DNA of 64,000 nucleotides from Epiperipatus broadwayi (GCA_028023455.1 JAQFVV010013310.1:62001-126000), one strand, 5' to 3'. Positions 37,621 through 51,343 are shown, counted from the stretch's first letter. Notes: a model not told the origin generated them from the letters alone. Made by a program: numbers and translations.

Positions 37621-40218
37621 ACAAAATTATTTGATTCATACATATATATATATATATGCTCTGTAAAAGGGGGATAGTGGTCTTTTATGGCTTACTGTCC
37701 CAACGACAGTGTAAGAAAATCACTGGCATAGGAAATATGTCTTTGACCATTGACAACATGATGGTTACACTTTTGGGCCATATATTCAGGTGGGTATTAT
37801 GCCCTGTATACTAATGCATGACAAGGTAATGAGTATCCAATGTGTCTACCCAAATTACATTGACATAAAATCATGTATATCTATCCACCAACACTGATTT
37901 AACTATGAAACACTTAGCTCAAAATTAACCCACTTTAACTAACATAATGTTTCAAATCTATGCAGCCATTTGCACATATTTTAAATAATTAATTTAAATG
38001 AAATTTACAAGAATGGAAATATCAAACACATATATAAAAAATAATTTAAAAGTTTAGTCAGATAAGAGATTTCTTTTAAAATTTAAGTGCCCGTTTAAAA
38101 TTACTTCTTAGAAAAGTTTGTATTAGATAATTAAAGTTCATTTAAAGCAAAAGTTCATACTTTCCAATGCTTTAGGTTTATTGAAATGTCTTTGTGGTCC
38201 TAATACATCACATAACTATGTTCACAGTTCCTTCCATCCCATGTTGATATTATCCTAGGTGGAGATGAATCCGTTGTTTGCTACTTTCCAGAAACCATTA
38301 CATTGGAGGCCGCCCAACTGGTTCAAATATTGGAAAAGTAAATTATTGCATGAATGACCCCTACATTTTGGAGATCTGCAATACACTTATAAGATATGTT
38401 TCAATAACATGCAATCAGCAAGAGCAATCCAAATCTAAATCGCAACTTAAAAGTTTTCTTTTTATATAACCATTTTGAATATTTATCATCAAATTCCAGG
38501 ATTGATCTTGTTTGGCTTGGCACTGTTCTTATTGGGGATATGAATTTTCTCTGTGGACCATGTGTTCATTTCCAATGTTATTGGCCAGCTTGTTTTAGAG
38601 CATGAACTCAAAATTTTATCACTAATAATTTTTAATTGATCTCTTATCTGACTTTATGCCCAAGGGCCTGTTTTCTATTATGTCATTATAAAAAATCATT
38701 TCCATTCTAAGATTAAAAATAACTTTTAGCTTTAACTAATTAACAGCTATTTTTCATTCTTTTATATTAAAACAATCTTGTTTTTAGATTATTAACTTTA
38801 AATAATTTTATAATTAGTTTGTCATCTGTGCATTATATATATTAATTTAAGTAAAACTTTATTAATTTGTTTATATATATATATTTATTTATTTCTATTT
38901 GAAGGTGATTTTATTTAGATTTTTTTCATTTTTATTTAAAAGTGATGTGAGGGCATATAATGGAATAATTAAAAGTTATAAAATACTGATAAATTTTAAC
39001 TTACTATGTGTTAGTATATATTCAAACATCTGATATAAAAAAAAGAATAAATAATTTGTCAATATTTTAATATCAAATGAAGTGATAAATTTGTATAATT
39101 AGTAATCATTTTCAAAGAATAAATAGTACTTATTAATTAATGCTAATTACAGGGATTATTACTAATCAGTGTGTTGAATAAAACTATGGATATTTTTAAA
39201 AGAAAAGATCTTTTGGAATTGTTATAATTTAAAATATATTTCATTGATTCTCTTTAAATGAGGCATTTATTTATATAATACTATGTTTATAAATTGTAAT
39301 AAACTAAAGATTTGTCTTTCAGCAGTGGAATTTTTGTGCATAAACATCAATTAGCATCTTACCATTTGATAAAACAGATTGTATGGTTTATTTATAATTA
39401 TTATTGGTACTGTTATTGTGGTTGTTTAAAAATATTATTTAAAATATATAGATATGAGAGTGACTATACAAACATATAAAGTAACCAAAGAAAATTTTAA
39501 TAGATAAGCTTAGCTTTACATTTAAATTATAATTTAGATTTCATTTAATAATATGTTTTGTTTGCTGATAAATACTCTGAAGGAAAACTGCAGCAAATTA
39601 ATATTTTTATTGTATGATTTTTAAATGCCTATTGTCTATTTGGGACAATAGATAAATGGATATCTTCTTGGGAATTGAGAAAAAACGTCTAATGTCATGC
39701 ACTATCTCTATGATACATCAATTTAATATATTACAGCATATTTATTAATTCTCTTATCATAATTTTTTAAAATCAATTAATTATTATTTATTAAATTTGA
39801 GTTAAGAGTCTTATTCAAATTAATAGATATATGATATAGTAATCATAATTTAGAATATCATTGCAAACATAAATATATATAATCTAGTTAAAAAAATAGT
39901 ATAAATTTTATTAATGTACTAGAGTGATTAAAAGTGAGTTTAATGTTTTATGAACATCCATTGGTATAAAAGCTAGTTAATAAATTATTATAATAAATTT
40001 TATATAATCATTAAGCTTAATAAAATTGTTTATTCTTGAATATAGTGTAAATTTACCACACAGTAATAAAAGGCTTATTTATGAATGAATATCATTATAA
40101 ACTTTTAATTAATATATTTGTCATAATTTTCAAATACTTTGTTTTATATTATATAGACAATATTGGTGTCCAATCAGGTTGATATTTATCTAGTACATAG
40201 ATATTATTAATAAATTTT
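37621..40218. other. Non-genic stretch, possibly old DNA element at 38.0-38.7 kb
   Basis: No gene recognised. Between about 38050 and 38680 weak inverted similarity (GTCAGATAAGAGAT near 38058 and its reverse complement near 38640) and a richer centre suggest an old transposon remnant. The 63-codon ORF at 38278-38469 has no known motif. Confidence 0.3.
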
Positions 40219-40410
40219 AAACATTATTACAATATAGATTTTGAATTATTTTATTAAAAGAGTTTGCTCAAACTTTGCTCATTTTATTCCATTATAGATT
40301 TAGTTTACAGCACTAAACATTATTACAATATAGATTTTGAATTATTTTATTAAAAGAGTTTGCTCAAACTTTGCTCATTTTATTCCATTACTGATTTAGT
40401 TTACAGCACT
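40219..40410 (+). repeat. Tandem duplication, two 96-bp units
   Basis: Units 40219-40314 and 40315-40410 start with AAACATTATTACAATATAG and end with TTTACAGCACT. By eye they differ at only two adjacent bases (near 40294/40390). This is a recent local duplication. Confidence 0.9.
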
Positions 40411-42520
40411 ACTAATCTTAGCTAGCCAATTTACATTATTACAGATTTTATATTGTACAATTAAGACTATTGTAGATTTTAACTTTATACAATTTATAAG
40501 GCATATAAAAGTAAACAGTTTATATGATCAATTTATTCTGTTAAAGATTTTAGTATTCATTGTTAGTATTTTGTTATAATAAACGATTAATTAAGTTTTT
40601 CTTCATTTTGTACTATTCAATATTTAGCTTGCTCAAAGATTTGGGGCATTAACAATAGAAATTCTCATGTTCTCATTTTTATACTGTTACAGATTTGGCA
40701 TTCAGAGCTAGAGCATATAAATAGTCTCTTTCTTTCATTCTCTTGTTTATTTTTCTTCCAGTACAGATCTGCTACTTCAATTTGGGCACGTAACAAAGCC
40801 TCTCTCATTGCTCTCATTTTTCTATCATGAGTTTATTCATAATATTTTTATTTTTTTGTGATTACCTATAGTTAAGTTTTCTAATATGAGATACAAAATG
40901 AAATATAGAATTAACAAACTTGAAAAGACAATTGCAGGGCAAAGAATTCATCCATTTAAACAAGAAAAATAAAAGAGAAGAGTCTATCTTATTCCAGTGA
41001 TAAGTAAAATTGCTGTTCTTTCATATTTTACATCTTTCATAATAACAACTAGATAATCATTTACCAATCATTAGATGTATATTTACTACTTGTTTAGAAT
41101 TGTATCTCTTGAAAGAATAATTTGTCTCAAAAGAACCACTATATTATTTATAAATTTTAGACGCTGTCAATTCTACTACATATGCCTCATATGACTTCTG
41201 TTTAATTGTAATCACCTTTATGTATCTAAGGACAAAAAGTCAATAGAGACAACAAAGTCCTACATAATTCTTCCAAAACATCATCTAGTTAATGATGGAT
41301 AGGTATTCATTTATATCAAATTATTGGTCTGCAAATTAATATTTAGATATTAATAGAAGTACCAATAAAAAAAAGAAAAATATATAACTAACTCACTGTT
41401 GCCCAACATGATAAGGATATATCGAAACATTCACAATGCTATTTGTATTGATTTTTTCATGCATACATATAAAATATTTGTTTTGTATTTTTTAAAGTAG
41501 TCGCAGAAAATATGTGCAATTAGTAATGTCACATAGCAAAAATTAATATTTCAATAAATTTTAAGTTAGAAAAAACTTATTTTTTTCTATTTAAAAATAA
41601 CACTATGCTTATTTTTTAAATTAAAGTTGTATTCTCAAAATTATATAGTTAGTCTAAGTAATCACTTGGAATCTAGCCTAATTAAAAGTAGGGTTCTATA
41701 AAATAAGGATAGATGTATGTCTATGTTTGGAATTAGATATACAAAAATAATATTTTGCAAAAGTCTGTAAAAGATAAGAGAAAAAGAATTAGATAGGAGA
41801 AGAAACTTTTCAGTCAAGTTTCTACTTGAAAAGATTATGAGAATACTATAATCAAACAAAAATATTACTTTATCATTAGTGATAACTTCCACTACTTTTT
41901 ACTGACTTAATGCACCCTACTAAAGAAATATAATAATAATGATTTTCTTACATGTGTGTGCATGCTTATATATGTGTAATTAACAAATCTAAATTGTGTG
42001 AATTTAAAATAAATAAAATTATAAAATATATTTACTACTTTGCTAAATAAATTATATTTATTCATAGGACTGATTTTCAAATAGCTATATTCTTTTGTAA
42101 CATATTATGGGTAAAATATTATAAATCTAAAATTTTTGGTTATTTGATACTTTTAGATTTGTGACTTTTCAAAATTTTAATAATATATCTCCAAACTCAG
42201 TTAAGATAGAAATAAAACAGGCAGTTCTCTGCAATTAGATTTATAACTTTATAAATATTCACTGAATATTTTTTTTCTTTTTAATATTGTTTGTAAATGT
42301 AGATACAAATTAATTTATTATGAGAAATTCAAGATCATCTCTGAATTTTTGTTTGAATAATAGTAATTTTGAATAATAGGTATTTACATTAACGGTATTC
42401 TTCCAGTATAATTAATAAAAGGTTCGATGGAATACTAACACTTAGAAAATGTATTAAATATACTTATCTGTTATAATAATATATTTTAAAACGATTTAAT
42501 ATACTTCTCCTAAAACATAA
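40411..42520. other. AT-rich non-genic stretch
   Basis: No gene or element recognised. Confidence 0.5.
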
Positions 42521-43026
42521 TAGCCTAAAAACGATTTACTCGCTGACGAAGAAGCTTCCAAATAAACAAAACAAATTTCGCTTAAAACTATTAAATGGGC
42601 CAAGCGCTTTCGAGGTTTGCCCTCATATTCATGGCCGACGAAAGTAATAAATCTTTACGTAGTGTTATTAAATAACAAATATGCAAATGTAAATGCAAAT
42701 CAGTTTGACCATTTTTTTGAAATGGAAAAACACGTGTCGCGTCTATTGATAGAATTGTTGTCGCAAACAAGGCGTACTTTATTGTTTGCGACAACAATTC
42801 TATCAATAGACGCGACACGTGTTTTTCCATTTCAAAAAAATGGTCAAACTGATTTGCATTCACATTTGCATATTTGTTATTTAATAACACTACGTAAAGA
42901 TTTATTACTTTCATCGGCCATGAATATGAGGGCAAACCTCGAAAGCGCTTGGCCCATTTAATAGTTTTAAGCGAAATTTGTTTTGTTTATTTGGAAGCTT
43001 CTTCGTCAGCGAGTAAATTTAGGCTA
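42521..43026. mobile_element. Nearly perfect 0.5-kb palindrome flanked by TA (foldback/MITE)
   Basis: Arms 42523-42770 and 42782-43024 are inverted copies around an 11-base loop (42771-42781), with only a few differences. The termini read TAGCCTAAA and TTTAGGCTA, consistent with a TA target duplication as in Tc1/mariner-type or other TA-specific elements. The arms are richer in G+C than the flanks. Each strand has a 114-codon ORF (42617-42961 plus, 42591-42935 minus) encoding almost the same peptide. This follows from the symmetry and is not evidence of a gene. The high arm identity points to a young or gene-converted element. Confidence 0.8.
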
Positions 43027-43364
43027 ATAATATATTTTATAATCAGTATTTCATTCCAACTACGTTCATTGAAAAAAAAATTAAAGCTGATTCCATAAAT
43101 CAATTTATTTAATACTTAGATGACGGAACAAATAAGTAATATCATAGACATCAATAAAAAATTAAAAACTGTAATGAAGCAAATTAGATCCCAAAAGATT
43201 GTAAAAAAAATCTAGGAAAAGATCATATGTGAGAAAGTTAAATAAGAAAATTTGTTAGTCTAATGTGGAAAAAGGAAGCTATAGAATGAAAAGGCTGAAT
43301 AACATATGAAGAGATCTTCATTCTGAACAGCACTATACATAGATAATAATTATATATATATAAT

Positions 43365-45050
43365 TTCATCTTTAATGCATTTTCAATCCATCACACTACA
43401 TTTTGCTTTTTTCTAGATCTTTTACAAATTTCTTGTGATTTAGTTTTAAACTATAACCAGCCATTTTTTATAATCTCTTCTAGCAATATGTTCATCCCAG
43501 CTCCATTTCAGCCTATTAATTCTCTGTGATACATGTTTGTTCTTTCATCCATGTATTTTGTTTTTATATCTTCTTGTTACTCCTAACACACATCTCTCCA
43601 AACTTTATTAAATAGTCTAAAGTATCTGTATTGCTCTTCAGTTAAGTGTTCAAATCTCAGATTATTAAGTACAAATTTCTAAAACACATCTATTAAAAAT
43701 CTTCCTTTTCAAACATTTAGGAATTTTTTAAATATGAAGTTACTTCTATAGGACACACTTCATCCAAGTTTAACTCTATAATTAATTTCATCTATTATGT
43801 TTCACTCTGCATTAAAATTCTGATCAGGATATTTGTAGTTGTTAACATTTTTAATTTATAATTAACAATCTTTATTTTTTCTTCTGAAAAAATTATAGAA
43901 TATAACTTTAGCCATTAATATTTATTTTCAAACCTTTTTTAAATTCCAACTAATAACAGTGGCAATTTTTTTTTTTTTTTTAGTTTTAAAGCATTATTTT
44001 CAGAAACAAGAACATTGACTGCAAAAACTAGATGAGTAAAATATATCCATTCATTTTGAGCAAATCCCATTTTAATCTACAAAATACCTTTTATAAAAAC
44101 TGCTGTAAAAATTTTGAAGAAATTGAATCACTCTGTCATCTACCCTTTTCAGTTTTAATTTTTTCAGTATCACCATATAATCTAATCACTATTGTCGCAT
44201 ACTGATAAGAATGTTTTAGAATATAATAGCATTCTAAGTCTATATTTTAGTGATCCAAAACATTAACCAATATGGAAATGATCAAATCAAATATCTTTTC
44301 ATAATCTACAAATCCAAAGCATAATAACTAATATTCATTGATCGTTTCTATAACTTCTTTCAATACATGGATGTGATTTACTGCATAAAGCCTTCTCTAA
44401 TTTCAGCTTCTTCTTTGGATTAATTATATTTCAAAGTTTATTGTAAATTAATTTTAATTATCTTTATAAAAATGTGCTAAACTAACAGAAAAATGATAAG
44501 CCTGCAATTCTTAATAACTTCTTTATTACCTTTCTTAAATATCAATATTATTACTGCATTTTCCAGTCAATATAATATAATTTTATCATTTAGACATTCA
44601 ATATATAGCTTTGTTACCATTTTTTTTATTTCTTCACTTGTTTTTTTTTAAATATCAATAATAATTCTATCATTTCTTAGAGATTACCCCTTCATCATAG
44701 ACTTTATTGAATGTCTCCCCTTTCATTTAAATTTTTGGCAATTTAAAAAATATAGTAATTGTAGGGGATGTTTTGATTTTTATTCTTTATTACTACATAA
44801 TTCTTTATAGAATTCATCAACATATTTCATGGTATTATCTCTCTCCATCAACTTTTCTTCTTATTGACAAAACAACTTTTCTTTCAATACCAAGATATTG
44901 TTTTAGTATTAGAGATTTTTACTCTTTTCTATGGCTTTTCTGACCAATTCACAATTATATTATTCATCATTTTTAATCTTTTTTCATATCATTTTAGTTT
45001 TTATTCAGTTATTTATCTAACAATATGTTGAAAATTGTGAAATTAATTCC
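43365..45050 (-). pseudogene. Second RTE-type LINE ORF2 relic, heavily decayed
   Basis: Minus-strand similarity follows 25121-26930 piece by piece: the C-terminal region (43490-43700, including the block for SETWTL-like sequence), the RT catalytic area with FAVN near 44030-44040 in place of FADD, and upstream blocks to about 45000. Frameshifts and stops are frequent. Dead copy, older than the 25 kb one. Confidence 0.65.
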
Positions 45051-46301
45051 AGTGTACTGTTTATAATTCCAGTATATGTCATATATATATATATGGAGAT
45101 TTTTAATGTGTTCTCGTGCTGCATTTATCAGTAAAAAAAATACATAAATAAAAAAAAAAATTAGTTCTTGTTTAGAGCTATTAGCACACTCTTTATATTA
45201 CATTTGTAAATACAAGCTAAATAAGTCACATGATGTATGACTTGACTTCATTAGTATATATATATATAGTATTTCCAGTGCTTAATATACATGTAATACT
45301 TAGAGCTTAAGACTCATGTAAATATTAAATATGTAATTGAAATGCTCTCTAGCTGTACCATAACACAACAATTATTACAAAAAAGTGATTCTCTTCTTTT
45401 GTTAAATTATCTTTTCATAAAGATGGGTGTTTTAAATACTTAGACTAGAGATAATAAATACTTAAATCAATCATATAGTTATTTAAAATTGACTAAAATC
45501 ATTAATTGACATGTCTGAGAGCTTTCTCAATTTACACATTATTATGACTGATTCAAACAATGAAAATTCTTCAAGATTAAGACACAAACAACTGTTACAA
45601 TAGACAATTGAAATTTCCTCTAGTCTTAGCATGCCTCACATATATTTAATTGATATTGTGAAAGAAGAGGCACTTTTTTACTTATTTCTATTATTGTAAC
45701 AATCACATGAGTTCTACATATTAACCACTGGAAGTATATATTTCAATGTTTGAATCATTATTGACAATCTTTAAAATAAGAAAATTCTCAGATGGGCCAG
45801 CTAATAATATCAATCAATTTAAAATATGTTTAACATAAATTTCATAATTGATTTAAATATTTATCATTTCTAGCCTAAGTGTTTCAGACATCCATTTTTA
45901 TAAATAAATTCTACAGGGCATTTCAATTACCTATTATGGTAATTGCATGAGTTTTTTAAAGTATTATATATATATTATAATAAAGTCTTTCGTTGTTATA
46001 AATTAAAAATAATTTTTTTTAAAGTTATTTTATTTTTATTTTTTTTTGAGACACAACAGTTCTTTATTTATAACTTTTAGTCTCGACAAAGATGAATGAG
46101 ATTTTATCGAAACATCAGCAATCTAATTCAGAAAATGAATTTTTTGTATCAATCACTGAATGAAGATCTTTTTGGAAAATTTAGAAAATTTAAACAGGAT
46201 TATTTGTGTACTAATGGAATAATTTTTAAATGTAAAAACCTAATATATAATATGAACAAAATAAGTTTTTATCTTGATAATTACTTATATTATATATATA
46301 T
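45051..46301. other. AT-rich non-genic stretch
   Basis: No gene recognised. Short TA runs near 45081 and 45256. Confidence 0.5.
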
Positions 46302-46302
46302 A

Positions 46303-46588
46303 GTTCAGACCCATATAGCTATCTTGCTTGTAAAGCTAGATTTGAGAAATTTATGTTTCTGAAAAATTTGAGTCTTCAAACTGATGGTAACATATTAAAT
46401 AAATGCTCTGAGTTGGAGTTTTAGATCTAGTTTCTGAAATCCTAACTTTTCACTGAGGTGAGCCATTAAGCTCGAAACCAATTGATCTGGAGATGAGGAT
46501 AGTATGATAGAGATTTTGAATTCTTTCTCTGCTGGCACTTATTATTAAAGCTTGTTTGGAGCTAGTGTTAAGCTCCATCTAGTGAACA
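46303..46588 (+). mobile_element. HHR-bearing retroelement F2, copy 2 (5'-truncated)
   Basis: Begins abruptly at GTTCAGACCCATATAGCTAT after a TA run. It continues through the family blocks with a hammerhead-like motif at 46438-46500 and ends AGCTCCATCTAGTGAACATA. A 770-bp GATA/GGTA array follows at once. The start coincides with the B-box-like GTTCAGACCC segment shared with F1. Confidence 0.7.
46438..46500 (+). ncRNA. Hammerhead-like ribozyme motif, F2 copy 2
   Basis: Stem I: AAUCCU (46438-46443) pairs with AGGAU (46496-46500), and UUUUCA with UGGAGA. Core CUGAGGU 46453-46459 with C3 kept, stem II GAGC/GCUC perfect with loop CAUUAA (46460-46473), GAAA 46474-46477, stem III ACCAAUUGAU (one mismatch), C17 at 46487. 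The only departure from the catalytic consensus CUGANGA is U at position 9. Confidence 0.7.
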
Positions 46589-47362
46589 TATAGATTAGAT
46601 AGATAGATAGATAGATAGATGGATGGATAGATAGATAGATATATAGATAGGTAGGTAGATAGGTAGATAGATAGGTAGATAGATAGATAGATAGATAAAT
46701 AGGTAGATAGATAGATAGAAAGGTAGGTAGATAGGTAGGTAGATAGGTAGAGAGGTAGGTAGATAGATAGATAGGTAGACAGGTAGATAGATAGGTAGAT
46801 AGATAGGTAGGTAGGTAGATAGGTAGGTAGGTAGGTAGATAGGTAGGTAGATAGGTAGGTAGGTAGATAGGTAGGTAGGTAGATAGGTAGGTAGATAGGT
46901 AGGTAGGTAGATAGGTAGGTAGGTAGATAGGTAGGTAGGTAGATAGGTAGGTAGTAGGTAGGTAGGTGGGTAGATAGGTAGGTAGGTAGGTAGGTGGGTA
47001 GATAGGTAGGTAGGTAGATAGGTAAGTAGGTAGATAGGTAGGTAGATAGGTAGATAGATAGGTAGGTAGATAGGTAGGTAGATGGGTAGGTAGATAGGTA
47101 GGTAGATAGGTAGGTAGATAGGTAGGTAAGTAGATAGGTAGGTAGATAGGTAGGTAGATAGGTAGGTAGGTAGGTAGATAGGTAGGTAGATAGGTAGATA
47201 GATAGGTAGATAGGTAGGTAGATAGGTAGGTAGATAGGTAGGTAGGTAGATAGGTAGGTAGATAGGTAGGTAGGTAGATAGGTAGGTAGATAGGTAGATA
47301 GATAGGTAGATAGATAGATAGATAGATGGATGGATGGATAGACAGATAGACAGATATAGATA
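46589..47362. repeat. (GATA)/(GGTA)n tetranucleotide array, about 770 bp
   Basis: AGAT and AGGT units mixed in higher-order patterns (for example GGTAGGTAGATA), with plain GATA at both ends. The Pro/Thr/Tyr/Leu repeat ORF on the minus strand is an artefact. It starts exactly at the 3' end of an F2 element. Confidence 0.97.
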
Positions 47363-49266
47363 GAGAATTACCATTCAGTAAAATTCTTGAAAAATTATTT
47401 GTTTACTGATTATGAAACTTATAAATAGTTGAATGGTTAGTTATTTAGAAAATCATGTGAGATTCAAATCCTCAAATAGAAAGTTGACCACATCAGTTGC
47501 ATTCAAATGCCAAAAATTGCTTTTTATTTTACTTTACTCAGCTTAGAACTGATTAAGAAATCTTTTACTTCTAAGATAAATATTTTATTATTGGAGTAAT
47601 CTATATAAACTAGTGAGATTGTTTTTTTTATTATTCTGCAATATGATAGAAAAAAATCTTATATGAATAAATCACCTGATGAAAACAAGCATGGTATTAA
47701 ACTTTTACAGCTAAACATTTATATGAATAACTTTATTATAGTTTTAGATCATTTCAATATTTCATTATTATGAATAATTAATTTTAAATAAATTATCCAA
47801 TAAGAACTAACTTTACACATCCATGAATTATCTTAGCTATTATCAAATTAACTACACTACAGCTTTTATATTTAGTAATTCAATGTTCATCACGACTCAT
47901 TTGTAATTACGTAAAATGTGATATAAATTTTATTTAATAAAGTAAAGAAAACTTATTTTTAATAGAGTAAATCATTAAAACATTTAACATACTAAAGATA
48001 ATTGCAAAATCAGATTAACATTGTACAACAATATCTAATGAATAGACATTTAAATAAAGCTGTTCTCAGAAAGACTTAAGAATATCAGTTAATCACAGAA
48101 AAAATGTTACAATTTGAATATCTAATACAACCATGTATATAATTGCTGTCATATTGATAAATTTCAACTCCTTAACAAACATTATTTTCTGGCATTATGT
48201 CATACATATAAGCACTCAAAGATGTAGGTACTCTATTTGATATGTCACAGAACCAGAAAAATAAGTGGAATGAGATCAATGTAAACTATAAAATATAAAA
48301 TAATTTATTATTAAAATATTAAATAACAAAGCATCCAAAATATTGAGTATTTAAATTTTAAATAACAATGTATCATGGCTTTGTAGATAATTCTTATGCA
48401 ATGACTAAATATTATTATTTTGAGCCAATATGTATTAGAAATAATTCAAATTCTATAAGTTATTTTAAAGACCCGTCAAAACTTACCTTAAGATTATTTT
48501 TATTTTAAAAGTGAATCTGTCAAATATACACTCCTTTTTAAACCAATTCACAAACATATATTTATTTGGATTTGATAAATCAAACTGTTACATGGAATGA
48601 ATAAATAAATAATGTGCTGCTTGTGAATTATTTGGGTGGTCATGTGACATACATGTTGATTTTCAATCCAAGATTCCATGTAAATTATAAGATGAATGTA
48701 TTTATATATAAATATCATTCTTTTTTAAATTATGTGTTATAAAAATCAAAAACATTGTTATACAAAAATGTGATAGCTGAAATAAAGTTATGTAATGTCT
48801 TTATAAAATATTTTATTTATTTATTTTTCAGTGAATCAAAAATATTTATTCAATTATATAATAAATTAGGAATAACAATAATAACATTCACACTCCATAT
48901 ATATATAATATAGCATAAAAGTTCTTTTTATGATTAATATCTAGTAATAATAATAATAATAACAGGTGTTTTACATTGCTCAAGGATTTATTCAAAATTT
49001 AATTTCATTATGAAAAATTAATTTTCAAAGCTTTGTGGTCTCGTTTATTACCTATTCAATCAGAAAATTTGATAATTCAAGGTTTTTTTCTATTTTTGCC
49101 CGAGAGTTTTGTGATTAATATAAAAAATCATTTATCCATTAATATGTAGTACACACACATATATAAATTTGAATATATTAATCAATAATAGAAAAGAGAA
49201 AGTTGATAAATGGATCAATATGCTGCAGAATCTAGCTAATTGAATTGACCATATATATACTACCTA
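47363..49266. other. AT-rich non-genic stretch
   Basis: No gene or element recognised. Confidence 0.5.
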
Positions 49267-49530
49267 ACTAAAGCAATAAAAGACTGAAGTGGAGTTGGGC
49301 TGGACATACTACTAGACGAGATGATAATAGATGGACAATTGAAATCTTAAACTGGATTCCAAGAGATTGTAAAAGACCCAGAAAGAAACCACATGTGAGT
49401 TGGTTGGATGAAATAAGAAAGCATGCAGGGATGATGTGGAGAAGAGAAGCTAAAGATCGGAGAAGATGAATTGAACTTGGAGAGACCTTCACCTTGCAGT
49501 GGATTGATAATGGTTGATGATGATGAACTA
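49267..49530 (+). pseudogene. RTE-type LINE 3' end, 5'-truncated copy
   Basis: Plus-strand translation reads RLKWSWAGHTTRRDDNRWTI, then EILNWIPRDCKRPRKKPHVS, WLDEIRKHAGMMWRREAKDR and so on, with one TGA, to LQWIDNG and a TGATGATGATGA tail. This is the conserved C-terminal end of RTE ORF2 and the 3' end of the element. It is the least decayed stretch of this family here. Severe 5' truncation is usual for LINE copies. Confidence 0.8.
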
Positions 49531-50683
49531 AAGCAAATTTAAGTACAAAAAAAATGCAACATTTGCTTATGTACAAAAAAGACTAAAACTAATTTTATAA
49601 ATTCATTTCTATTTTAAAATCACAAAAAGAGTATGGATATAGTTTTTATGTAGCTATTGTTGAAGTAATTTATGAAGAAAGAAATAACGGAAATAGCGAA
49701 GTGGCTTGATTTACTATAAAAAATGAACTCATAGTGAATAAGAGAGCCAGCAGCACTCAAATAAGAAACAAAAAAAATTTTTTTTTAATTTTTAAGCGCA
49801 AAATATTGTTGATTTTGATAACCATGATTATAACGCTAGGGCGCTGAAAGTATATGTTTTATATTAATTATATATTTTATTTTCTATTGTAGTGTCTTCA
49901 CACACTCATTTATATATAATTGCTCACATGTGTATCTTACGCTATTAAGTAGCTGATAACCTTAAAAAAACGCAAATAGTTTGATTTTTTTAATTTTTAT
50001 AATTATCCACGTGATCATATTTATAAAAAAATATAATGCTTAATTTTATTAAGCATGACAGTATAATATAAATAAAAATACTTTTTTTTTTTTTCCAAAA
50101 GGAAATTTATTTGACATTAAATCTGTAATGTACATTGTAAACAGTATGTAATTACATTGAATTAAGTAGCGCTAAATACATATCTAGATCTTGAGTATAA
50201 ATAGGAACCAAAGTCTTTTGTTATCAGCTGAGTTAATCCATTAGAGTAAGTTCTGTGATGGAGTACTGTTCCATCTCCCTGTCTTCAACAGTTTAAGTTA
50301 TTAATAGCTATTCAGCATCTTGACCTTACATTTTGAACATAAATTTGATTTAAGCACAATACTTAAACATACTATCAAAAAACCAACATATTATAAAATC
50401 ATCTAAAAAGGAAATTAATGAAACACATGATACTGGAGTTTTTATATGTATAAATTATAATAAAAATATCATTTTAACATATAATGGCATATATAATTAA
50501 AACAAAATATTTCTTTGTTAAAACATAAATCAGGATATAGTATCTGAAAGAGTATAATTATTAACTGTAACATCTTAAAAATTACTCATCAGCTATATAA
50601 CCTTTACCTAATGTGATGTAAGTGATAATTCATATATATATATAATAAAAAATCATACTAGCCAAAAAAACTAAAATTTATTA
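49531..50683. other. AT-rich non-genic stretch
   Basis: No gene recognised. Confidence 0.5.
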
Positions 50684-51103
50684 ACATTCTTCAATAACCA
50701 TGTTTTCATATATTAACAAGTAAAACTTTTCAAGTGAAATTCAACTAACATACTATTTATATATATTCCAAACGAAATATCCTTCCCACATCTCACTTCA
50801 AAAACCAACCTCCTTTAAATTCAAAGGATATCTTCATGAGATTGATGGACTCAGATTCAAAATATTTTATCTTAAAAGTTTCTTTTACTATTATTTTCAA
50901 AGAAACCTTGATGATAAAATATTTTGAATGTGAGGCCATCAATCTCATGAAGACATCTTTCGATGTTAAAGGAAGCTGGATTTTGAAGTAAATGATGGGA
51001 AGACTATTTTGTTTGGAATATATAAGTGATATGTTAATTTGAATTTCACTTGAAAACGTCCATTTGTTAATAGATGAAACCATGGTTGTGGAAGAATTTG
51101 GGG
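50684..51103. mobile_element. Foldback element, arms about 195 bp
   Basis: Left arm (about 50684-50880) and right arm (about 50910-51103) are diverged inverted copies. They share blocks such as CTTCATGAGATTGATGG, TTCAAAATATTTTATC, TTTCAAGTGAAATTCAA and AACCATG. There is no coding frame. It is MITE-like. Confidence 0.7.
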
Positions 51104-51343
51104 TAGTATTGTATTCTTATATGAATTATTTATTATTACTAGAATAGCATTATTTATTATTACTAGAATAGCATTAGGCAGTATTTAATATATATATTAA
51201 ACAAAACAAGTTATAAATTTTGTAACTTGCTCTTAGCTTGCATTTTCTGGTCACTAGATGGAGCTTTACCAATAGCTCCTAACAAGCTTTCTGTTTTCAT
51301 AAACGCTGAGAGAGATAAAATTCAATATCTTTTTCGTTGTCTC

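Noticed and set aside
42540-42570. CUGACGA in the arm of the palindrome as a hammerhead core
   Set aside because: No GAAA at the right distance and no stem I or III.
42591-42961. Two 114-codon ORFs with almost identical products on opposite strands
   Set aside because: Both are consequences of the palindrome; reading the same arm twice gives the same peptide. No family similarity or gene context.
46595-47374. 259-codon Pro/Thr/Tyr/Leu repeat ORF
   Set aside because: Translation of the GATA/GGTA array; no non-repeat coding sequence around it.
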